NCBI GenBank assembly: GCA_030849065.1
Contig: JASAON010001618.1
Coordinates: 39,266-103,265, forward strand
Direction of reading: 5' to 3'
From: Jaenimonas drosophilae
Lineage: Eukaryota > Euglenozoa > Kinetoplastea > Trypanosomatida > Trypanosomatidae
Length of the DNA: 64,000 bases
The notes beneath the pieces were generated by a model. The model was not told where the DNA came from, did no database searches, and saw only the letters and a program-made list of their open reading frames with translations. Both the position numbers and the translations under genes were made by a program. Shown one piece after another: positions 50,501 to 55,888 of the stretch (position 1 is the first letter of the stretch; each line of letters opens with the position of its first letter).

Positions 50501-51726
50501 TAGCCGTAGAGGGCATAGCGAATGAGCTGCCGGGTGCACTTGCGCGAGCAGGGCCGTACGGTGGCGTGTTGAATCATCACCTTGCACAGGCGCACCACGG
50601 CGGTGGGGTTGAGAGGGGCGCCCTTCTTGAGGTCTTCACGGAGCTGCAGGAGGAGGACGGCACCACCATTTGGTAGAACACTGGTGCCCAAGCTACCACA
50701 GACACTGCACCGCTCCGTGCACTTCCGATCTAAGTTTTCATCGAAGTACTTTTCAAGGGCGTCCTCATCGCTGAGGATGCTATAGACACCAGAGAAGGCA
50801 CTGGCGGGGAGCTTGCGCCCGCTGATCTCCTTGATCAGCTTCTCCGTGGCGGCGCGAAGCTGTGGATGCTTGGGCAGCTCAAAGGGTACCTTGAGATTGC
50901 ACGTCTTGATCACACCACGAACACAGGCATAGATGTGTCCAGCAATGTGCTCCACGCACGTTTCACTACAAAGAAAGAGTACTCCATGACTCTTGGCACA
51001 TAGACTCAAGATGATGCGGAAGATGGCCTCCACTTCAATCACACTCACGTGATCCTCGTTTGCCCGGAAGTTCTCCAGGAGTACGGTAATTAACGTGGAC
51101 TCAATCTGCTTCGTTGGTGTATGGGTCATGGGATGGTTGCAAGACAGGCAGTTTCCAGCGTTCATAATCACATTGGCATTGAGACAGCACTGTCGCTGGA
51201 TCTGGACGTATTTGGGAGAAAGTGGGTTCATCAGCACCTCCGTGATGGAGGTGTTTCGTACCACTAACGTCATGAGTAGTTTGGCGCTGGATAGGGTGAT
51301 TAGGTTCCCGCGCAGATCCATCCGCTGAAGCGAGGGATGAATGGTGAAGGTCTCGCAAATGAGTTGGATGTCATCCGCCTCTAGCTCGCACTTGGGCAGC
51401 AAAAGTGCCTCAATCGGAAGTTGCCGCAGCGTTTTCATAATGGGAATGATTCCATGTTCTCCTAAGTAGCCATTGTCGAACTCAAAGACGGTTGTACCGG
51501 ATTGCACCTGCTTCACAAAGGTGGAGTTGATGTGAAGGCCTGCGGCCTGACACTCGTCCATGTACAGTTTCGAGGCCGAGGCGGCGTCGAGGAGGCCGTA
51601 CTTTGTAAGCGCATAGGGGTCAAAGGGGCTGCGGCAGTCTGCGCGGCGCTGCACTTCAACGTGCTCCGCGTCCACATCCAGCGGCAGATCGGCGTTGGTG
51701 CCAATCGCCGCGACCTCACTACTCAT
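41512..51726 (-). CDS. Giant multidomain protein, 3404 aa: LRR, hemopexin-like and five discoidin-like modules
   Basis: This single open frame starts at the ATG at 51726. There is no signal peptide and no clear membrane span. Residues about 80-175 form ribonuclease-inhibitor-type leucine-rich repeats (SLQRMDLRGNLITLSSAK). A mixed globular region follows to about 830, then a Pro/Ala-rich basic linker at about 850-915. Two segments look hemopexin-like (near 1030-1130 and 1590-1690). Five modules carry a discoidin/F5-8C-like signature, SDDGxxW followed by (Y/F)WRLR, centred near 1432, 1815, 1975, 2112 and 2495. A Ser/Arg/Lys-rich disordered linker lies near 2350-2400. The last 850 residues are beta-rich and unrecognised. 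The modules suggest a large adhesion-like scaffold, but inside the cell; this is inferred. Composition is even and there are no frameshifts, so it is one gene. Confidence 0.85.
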   Translation of the reverse strand: MSSEVAAIGTNADLPLDVDAEHVEVQRRADCRSPFDPYALTKYGLLDAASASKLYMDECQAAGLHINSTFVKQVQSGTTVFEFDNGYLGEHGIIPIMKTLRQLPIEALLLPKCELEADDIQLICETFTIHPSLQRMDLRGNLITLSSAKLLMTLVVRNTSITEVLMNPLSPKYVQIQRQCCLNANVIMNAGNCLSCNHPMTHTPTKQIESTLITVLLENFRANEDHVSVIEVEAIFRIILSLCAKSHGVLFLCSETCVEHIAGHIYACVRGVIKTCNLKVPFELPKHPQLRAATEKLIKEISGRKLPASAFSGVYSILSDEDALEKYFDENLDRKCTERCSVCGSLGTSVLPNGGAVLLLQLREDLKKGAPLNPTAVVRLCKVMIQHATVRPCSRKCTRQLIRYALYGYGGITRSLSVDEPLLTTTGVNLDGLPAGDFALINYTKAVVDRLDDEEISCALSVASLMEDIEGIPIDPYMIFAMGRHLQEVPSSAIGMQLQCACEAVRLVGCLPASEAPFHRREGDRPLRESYAHWGDWAKLGDVERLLHIAFARRRMGAYAVDGPHGNNFDNVRAALWAFREQKRCAVVVMKVSLRWLNLPGGVIPESVTPRGGFYTTVKVVGQTTIDNNQHLIIQGNFGTQAGKNGFFYIPKSIFNRYAPGLPYMFVDVAMFRDTMNPLQLGTASTFAMKHVQPVVLDSARHQQQAFHALQNLLMAVSSTQPVPRSIMHRLSAILHRVPPAFFFAFQKNWSGASRTQLRWIKYVLRLIRGVRMHSQLLFCANEIMSTKVSEWIEDVLSRQHFPSPARVALSRCAASPQSSQHAITHRKPHADLRWTSVEIMADHFPEHPAPPPPPEPVVPEVVAEPEPVPANPKQRPPIGKRGGAAAPAPPAAPAKPPSAHKKRRPKRISDDLGDPARANLEQYWTIERQRTIAKESLGRTNGGDQMLSGAALFRAMAATKSPARSSSVSDPLGRSYLHPSFADLKDSLHPRLLGRPWQVMHIVEENESLSEFVALFIDDCISIYDCQKQLVVCDVAPVKKNEIFAHLPFSSGFDCLFHNPRAPREVYFISGGHWIVWDAYTQQTLAGPYGLDAHDKFKKLPAPFLDHIDAAVAVPSTPYVLFFTQLCYVVFDMETSLPVCPPFFLRPPDEELLRRQKREKDDPLMELKREKRKHHARDEAPPPVPPRLPEGAPSFSPTLQVSLPHGPMAAMWPMTQAEGKRVVLIGSDGNLITTDLCAPDDLTMTVVNPIMHSTLANTPLEYRQMTTDALPSVISSLCIRHFSEPFNPEIRQVHLLEVEGSSHLVSRSNSNSTGSLAQHGGGLIMGNEPATVVDATFIKTTLAEELPLSISRVTSARQGCALLSQEVFFSEGRNAALRSHAASDEVPHSVEFDLGDDRAESLGAVILVLNTARIHREILQLAPLRVTVESSDDRIAYRPHGSFLAEGTFTPSCWAKSHAARYWRLRFHTQLPPGVGITRIFWYRAEWILATGALSVLEPYSPAVNTVVMDVQAARLWRPASSLVEPLGTSPVFALAGREGWRQKHAILPLLGEARSCLFFCGNGFVEYDMNQFEVVSSRSLSLLQHPAFIELPTPFNLGFDAIFYPDFETSPDTVVIVRDGLCVWWSLQEGSLSDRVKRCDETLFRGIPINMDVVVDIVNAWDAPGEVWVMYRSENLQMHALRWHVEHHRIIAGPSEWSEFPNLYSPEVKPEHEVLCMTSCPFNPSTFYIFFDESVVSSITSGSRKISLDKHTMAPPLAKLSREFYRMTLYLNMWGKRLQYCTITVDLREHMRQLLGMELRSSRGDQTTWSVEYSDDGREWKRVTQHIQRDSLSVTTWKPSMVKNCSHRYWRFHTEGLQHIGHADLDEEPSVYSQLRFLILPLQLHRELPSRAVFSGTLNGTVGSWLRREGATLAFESRMMEGSKDASAADLEEAHFISLDYGHSPVELSGFSCRCTTSTSGRSNDLWTIFCSDDGEDWKQCGSWRSFFSIACAHWFIGRPYRFWRIELRAKQSCPVFDHFHFYRYDGPSIVLLDRGEGSLMTPGTQLLWQSDALHVENSLEASQVGMHFRTHLGNTITLDTKSATAPIVGLELHALACSSPKVEFVVECSDDGARWTGVGTLIFYAEGHRRALSTWDITDSHRFWRLRLTYSAIPAASMRLESVQARVAKSDLYVTYLSAPSAEPEMVHLHLPVQRNVVRVKAVLPPLSEYVVEKLALDCIGWEFVATLVNVEESERTIVKGWMTGVPSASWRMRYQGRPGSASLSPLERDLSLGGDGGALMLPPPPPISVPVRWYAFSAMRVLPVPINTVLDVDVSIERFEELAPAMDLLTSNDPSHPILQFTSPSIPTPVPEEVEPSPPKEVKKDSRDSKRSPGGRSKSMESVGRVGRPRSKSRDRAEVESSVAGEDAEVGPPAPPPPPPDPSVTWSFPSPAHFCRVNLVSELVLAMPLGDTLTAASVESTDVSQSLEPIEGDGIAVPAIEPPPPMAIVVETSDNGRDFVPIAESIYESERVGLSWIATERALYWRLRLRHMPPEATISISAVRWFASVGTAAALQPAPTSTVTNTAYATWVREAFNYEEYFCKQCRLGFDQAKSKDSKLREPDDIDPWGLTAETIWKLKKKYQAFISKIAKDTARGTEPPEGPYFSPDRGLATDVMYYFLRSADKFDSNIADLIELIANPINFSKAMTYCKADSHWFYPHFEVKGELADDFHSFAQANASFGVYWSLSLPLQRNLNALEQPTPMSPLSPHIASPMFTVSITKTGWRASDAFPHLPFLYHAGFSGRPMTMVFTLNDMHFTPAYNLQIPGSKPLPIDFPFTVGAGVNFLHHGYLAQCPAPVFDRLRYIYTPKFLDEYRTVIVLTTLSLRSKSAKVRFSLPAHGMDFGIPGLEIDCLQFEVTMAARPPPASASGEVEEEASTPRYMDCDYEINFVSHGARYRASTKDNDHDAPRWIPFSIMGSFDRAGTPSFTLSGRSPSGSVAMATLPGVKLTDIHFSALVMTGDTPQSFQRPRVKVEATLLLPFGLAVRCHYTLLASNCLFGEMEDGLYLHTLGVSLGDFLLLIQWFQGVVVRSSVDALPQLKLQTWTELLPITLSMQLRISVAQQDLHGTGMMRIYDRTATDVTVFANCDGVSLSASVPRLKVGEIELESSPTDRPVYVYVGTSVKSLSKGEKSRLASGVSVHLDGYCALLSSTPLPAKLQLTKAGSLLVCTGRTMDVCVEDMGYSPSGSWGQVAIRADVFIRLLVEHLKDAPIVQSLMAHGVPFSLSSPEVTSSVCSIRQRRLVLTAKGVFFGSYFSVSTVVDDPEDTVVQVEDSTSGLALRIVEQCEEALWSSYSNVVGCRTSSDSAAPIPLMDEDDAESQKALQHHFATKEGAFLSRWIHREVQAFDSTMRAIGFE

Positions 51727-52083
51727 ATTGCCCCAGAGACGCTACCTAGGGTGGTGAATATCTACTCTACTCGCCAGATGCAAAGGAAGAAGAATTTGTA
51801 TTCGTGGTCGCATCGCAAGACACACACACACACACAGGCACCACACACAAGAAGAACCTTGGCATGCCTAACGTGAACACCTTCTGTGGGTGTGGGTTGT
51901 GTATCCTCTTAGCAGCACTGTGAGTGGAGTGCTCATGGTATGTGCGAGCTGTGCAATCTGGAATACGCAGCAAAAGGTGCCCAATGGTGGGCTACACGTA
52001 GCGCGGATAGAAAGATAATCAGGCAGAGCTGATGTCCCACACTTCATTGGGGCCATGTGAGCTACAGTACGCCGCTCGATGTG
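51727..52083. other. Spacer
   Basis: No gene is seen. It contains a polypyrimidine tract on the coding strand about 55-70 bases upstream of the giant gene (plus 51781-51797) and a CA repeat near 51820-51837. Confidence 0.6.
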
Positions 52084-52806
52084 CTACTCCTCCTTGTTCC
52101 CCTCCTCCTCCTCTTCCTTCTTCTCCGCCGGTGCGGGGAGAGGCCACGTCGCTCGCACAATGTACGACGTCAGGGCACCTTCCAACAAGGCTGTACCAAC
52201 CGCCTCGATAAGCTCCGAGCCTGTCTCTGGCAGCATCACCGAGAAGGTCGTCATGTACGTTCGGAGGAGAACCTGACCAGCAATCGCCCACAAGACGCGC
52301 CCGGGCTTCGTCTTGGATGGCCCACACAGACGTCGCCGCAGGTACAAGCGGCCTAGCGCCAGTACCACGCAGGGCATCTGCCAGGCAAAGAAGTCCATGT
52401 TCCAATCATCCTCATCACTGGAGCTTGCAAATGCCTGAATGGCGTAGGAGGCGTAGCGACCAGGACGGAAGCCGTCAATCCGTGCCAGGTTCTCGGACCA
52501 GTTGGTGAGCAAAAAGTCAAAGAGAAAGCGTGGGGTATTCACCGCGGCAAGATAGCGCGTCGGGGTGATCATGCACGTGAAGAGCATCTCGGAGCTCATT
52601 GTGGTGACATAGCGCACCGCACCGCGTTCATTTTCCTGCAGACTATCTTTTTTGTGAAGGAGCTTCTCCTTGACAAGGCCACGAACACCGTAGTACACCA
52701 GTGACGAAAGGCACAGACGGATGGAGTAGCCAAATGCCAGACGCGCCGTCTCCCATCCTACATGAATGGACGGGAGGGACTGAGTTCCCATCGAAGGAAT
52801 GTTCAT
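52084..52806 (-). CDS. Small membrane-associated protein of unknown function, 240 aa
   Basis: The preferred start is the ATG at 52806. An upstream in-frame ATG at 52938 would add 44 residues, but that stretch contains pyrimidine tracts and AG acceptors, so it is probably leader. Two or three hydrophobic segments are visible: about 20-45 (LAFGYSIRLCLSSLVYYGVRG), 70-95 and 145-165. These are separated by basic loops, and the C-terminus is strongly acidic and lysine-rich (KKEEEEEGNKEE). No family is recognised. The mixture of short amphipathic-hydrophobic helices and basic loops would fit a mitochondrial or peroxisomal membrane protein, as inference only. Confidence 0.68.
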   Translation of the reverse strand: MNIPSMGTQSLPSIHVGWETARLAFGYSIRLCLSSLVYYGVRGLVKEKLLHKKDSLQENERGAVRYVTTMSSEMLFTCMITPTRYLAAVNTPRFLFDFLLTNWSENLARIDGFRPGRYASYAIQAFASSSDEDDWNMDFFAWQMPCVVLALGRLYLRRRLCGPSKTKPGRVLWAIAGQVLLRTYMTTFSVMLPETGSELIEAVGTALLEGALTSYIVRATWPLPAPAEKKEEEEEGNKEE

Positions 52807-53216
52807 GGTTTCACGCACACACACACGTGTTCTTGTTGCCCTAGATGTATATATGCGTGGCAAGGAAAGATACCCCCAACTAGTGAAGGAGAATATGTTG
52901 GCCGCTACCGTAGGTACAGGATAGAAAGAGAGGGGCATGCATGTTTGCCATCAACGGCAAGAGCCACGCGCACATAACAACAATCAGGAATATTTTTTTT
53001 TGCGACACGGGGGGAAGTGGACACAGAACGCAATCACCGTTTCAGCCTCTTCAGCATGGGTGTTCCTCGCTGGCCGAGCAGAAGATTCCATATCCATCTT
53101 AGTCAACATGCATGGAGAGTAGGGGTAGAGGCTGCAACACCACCTACGCACGCTCCATTAGGATTCTTGTCAGCACCGCATCATCGTCATCACCAAAATT
53201 GGCCAGTCTTCGTCTT
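52807..53216. other. Spacer
   Basis: No gene is seen. Next to the membrane-protein start are a CA run (about 52814-52828) and, farther up, purine stretches (about 52921-52935) that read as polypyrimidine on the coding strand. A T-run lies at 52993-53002. Confidence 0.55.
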
Positions 53217-54479
53217 TTACTCTGGACGAAGGGGCGGAACACGGGAGATGGGGAGGCGGATGGTGGAGCTAACGAGCAGGAAAGGGGAAGGCAAGTCACC
53301 GGAGGCAGGTGCCAAGACCGCCACAAACTTCTTGCCCACCTCAAGAAGGACCACGTAGCCACAGACGTTTGCATCCGCAACCGTGTCCAAGCTGTCTGCC
53401 CAGCAGACCGCCGCGACGCTGCAGGGCTTCACATCGCCCCAGCCAATCTGCTCCAGCGTGAGGGCGTTGACAAAGACAACGTCACTACACTTCAGCACGG
53501 TACGAGCTGGGGTCAGAGGGTTTCGTTGGGTACCCCCAAAGTGGACCACCAGCTGCTGGGTCCGTGAGTTAGAGAGGAAGTTCGCCCCCCGCTGAAGTAT
53601 GTCAGCCTGCTTGGCATAGCGCAGCACCACGGGCTTCTTCACGAGGCTGGACTCTGCCATCGCCTCCTCCAGCTCCCGATCCGACCCAGTTACAATAATG
53701 TGCGTCGCATCAAAGATAGTGACGAGCTCCATCAACAAATCTCGTCCAAGATCCGTGATCCATCCCATCGTGTTAACAATGATGCCACCACACTCAAACT
53801 GAGGATTGGCGAAGCCCACAGACGCAATTGCCTGTGCGCTGGTGGAGCACAAATCAAGATAGCGTTTGCGAGTGGCGACCGTCACCATCTTATCCCCAAA
53901 GAAGAAGCTCAATGGCATGACACCACTGAGGCCATCGTCCACAGGGATGGGGGCCTCAATGAAGGCAGTCGCAACGCTGCCAGGGCAGGTGATGGACTGC
54001 TGGCCCACATCCACATCAACAAGGGCAATCCCGCAGGATGGCTGCCGCGTAGCCAGGTTGGTGAGCCAGCGACACAACGTTGACTTACCCGTGTTTTGAT
54101 CTCCCACCACCAGCACACGTGGGCCCTGCAAACGTTCTTCTGTTTCGTTTTCTGTCTTCTGATCCTTGCGCTGAGCAACACGCTGCGCTGCACCAATGCG
54201 GTAGGCCTCCAGCACAGCATGGATATCGTGCACATCTGAGTTCAAGGTGCCCAGCGACGAGGCTGAGCTCCCTTCCACGTCTAAACGCGCACGTCCTTGG
54301 GCCTCCACCTGGACCCCACAACCACTAAACTGGTAGCGGGCGTTTCGAACCAGCGGTGCACCAAAGATGGTTGCGCTGCCGTCCAGCAGCACCAAATGGC
54401 CTTGTGTATGAAAGTGCAGCGACACACAGCAGCACTCCACATCGAAGGTTTCATGTCCTCTGGACTTGGCTGCACACAT
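53217..54479 (-). CDS. CLP1: CLP1-like RNA 5'-hydroxyl kinase family protein (pre-mRNA 3'-end processing)
   Basis: The 420-residue protein starts at the first ATG (54479); the frame is open 19 codons further without an ATG. It has the CLP1 three-part layout: an N-terminal beta domain (GHLVLLDGSATIFGAPL at about 28-44), the P-loop GDQNTGKST at 126-134, DVDVGQ at about 154-159, NTMGWI in the central domain, and a C-terminal beta domain. The human P-loop aligns as GPTDVGKST, so the invariant Gly-Lys-Ser-Thr is kept. CLP1 is part of cleavage factor II in mRNA 3'-end formation and of the tRNA splicing complex. In kinetoplastids, 3'-end cleavage is coupled to trans-splicing of the downstream gene. 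Kinase activity is not decided by sequence alone, as yeast Clp1 is inactive. Confidence 0.88.
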   Translation of the reverse strand: MCAAKSRGHETFDVECCCVSLHFHTQGHLVLLDGSATIFGAPLVRNARYQFSGCGVQVEAQGRARLDVEGSSASSLGTLNSDVHDIHAVLEAYRIGAAQRVAQRKDQKTENETEERLQGPRVLVVGDQNTGKSTLCRWLTNLATRQPSCGIALVDVDVGQQSITCPGSVATAFIEAPIPVDDGLSGVMPLSFFFGDKMVTVATRKRYLDLCSTSAQAIASVGFANPQFECGGIIVNTMGWITDLGRDLLMELVTIFDATHIIVTGSDRELEEAMAESSLVKKPVVLRYAKQADILQRGANFLSNSRTQQLVVHFGGTQRNPLTPARTVLKCSDVVFVNALTLEQIGWGDVKPCSVAAVCWADSLDTVADANVCGYVVLLEVGKKFVAVLAPASGDLPSPFLLVSSTIRLPISRVPPLRPE

Positions 54480-54711
54480 GGGCAGGCAGGGAATGGAGCG
54501 ACAAGCTTTGAGAGACACCCCTATTGGGTGGGTCAACTCCTAAGAAGAAGCATGAAGAAGAACGTGAGATGCACATGTACATGAAACAAGAGATCAAGAC
54601 GTTAACATAACTTCAAGACTAAACAATCGTGTAGTGTTGGTGTTGTGTGTTGTGATTATGTCCACCGAGTACGGGAAGCGGACAGGGGCTCCTGCATACG
54701 CTCGCCCCCCA

Positions 54712-55479
54712 CTACGAGAACAACTTCAATTTGCCGGTGATGGGGTTGAGGCGGTCTGATGGAGCAGGGCCAATGGCCACAATCATCGCCTGGGCTACCT
54801 GGGGGCTTTGCCCCACAGCAACGTAGGGAAGCCCGTCGGCTTCTGCGGCCTTCACAACAGCGTCCATGGCTGCCTGGTCTGGGCACTTGAGGGTAATCTT
54901 GGCACAGCCAATGCGGCTCCACCACAGGTACCACTCCAGCCAGTCTGCCTTTGCCTCCATGGCGTTGGTTGTCATGGCAGCGGTGTCGGGCATCGTCGTC
55001 GCTGCCGTTGCACCCACGGGCTGCCCCAATGCCTGTTGAATCCCAGCAAAGAGATGCTCCACCAAGGACACGGCAGCGCCGGCCGTCAGGGATGCCACGT
55101 CTCGTGGTAGAGGCTTGGGAACTACTTGCTGCACCACAAGGACCATCTTGAGATTGGCGTCAGACCACTTGTCATACTCATCTTCCTCGCTGCAGGAACG
55201 AGCGGCGCTGTCCTCGGTGTTGGCGTCAGAATCATCATCGTCATCCGAGCCCGTGTCGCTCTCGCTTGATGACGATGACGTCTCTCGTGCCACGTTGCGC
55301 ATCTCCATCAGGCGCAACAACTCTGCAGCTCGCTTTGTGCGTGATGATGGGGGAAGAAAGGGGGGCTTCGTCGGGGCAGAGACCGTCTTGGCATTCCGTC
55401 GTATCAGCCCTACATAACCACCCCATCCGCACAAGATGCCAGCCACGGCGAGAACAAGGTAGAGCACCAGCTCCTTCAT
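54712..55479 (-). CDS. Membrane-anchored Pth2-like protein, catalytic residues not conserved
   Basis: The 255-residue protein starts at the ATG at 55479. It has an N-terminal membrane segment at about 3-26, like mitochondrial PTRH2/Bit1, then a Ser/Asp/Glu-rich linker at about 66-105. A Pth2 domain covers 108-255, starting KMVLVVQ at 111-117 and ending in the family tail IGPAPSDRLNPITGKLKLFS. Pth2 enzymes release peptidyl-tRNA. Their first helix usually carries Lys, Gln and His (pattern GKxAAQxxHAA); the aligned segment here reads RDVASLTAGAA at 126-136, so all three are replaced. The later DxGxTxIxPGS-type stretch is also altered. An insert of about 30 residues rich in Ala/Thr/Met follows the first helix. 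It is probably an inactive or re-purposed paralogue. Confidence 0.8.
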   Translation of the reverse strand: MKELVLYLVLAVAGILCGWGGYVGLIRRNAKTVSAPTKPPFLPPSSRTKRAAELLRLMEMRNVARETSSSSSESDTGSDDDDDSDANTEDSAARSCSEEDEYDKWSDANLKMVLVVQQVVPKPLPRDVASLTAGAAVSLVEHLFAGIQQALGQPVGATAATTMPDTAAMTTNAMEAKADWLEWYLWWSRIGCAKITLKCPDQAAMDAVVKAAEADGLPYVAVGQSPQVAQAMIVAIGPAPSDRLNPITGKLKLFS

Positions 55480-55888
55480 TGTCCTATACTACCTAATGTT
55501 GTGGGAGGCACGCAGCCTCTAGCTATGAATGGGCCAAGAATAGTCAGGAAGATGAAGATGATGATGACGGTGTGATGATGATGCGATGGCGGTGATGGAC
55601 ACAGAAGCAACCTGCAACATGGATGACCTTGTACCTTCACATACACTCGAATTTGTCAGGATGCACAACTTCCGAATATGACATTTGGGGGGTGTTGTTG
55701 AAGGACACCTCGCATCAAGTCGGAAAGGTGGGGAGTGTAGATGTTCCGAAGCGATATGCACGCACTGCGAGAGAGCCCGAACAGCAACCAAAAGCTCAGC
55801 AGGTCAGGAAATAGAAGAGGGGGGAGTGAGTGAGGGAGAGGGGGGGGGAGTGTTGTGTGTTCGTCACAAAACTGATGTGGCATCTACC
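55480..55888. other. Spacer
   Basis: No gene is seen. It contains a GAT-type repeat at about 55551-55582. A strongly purine-rich block at about 55809-55850, including a 9-base G-run, is a long C/T tract on the coding strand starting 40 bases after the stop of the upstream gene. Confidence 0.65.

Noticed and set aside
52807..52938. A 44-residue N-terminal extension on the small membrane protein
   Set aside because: It is in frame with an ATG, but contains pyrimidine tracts and several AGs typical of leader sequence. I kept it only as an alternative.
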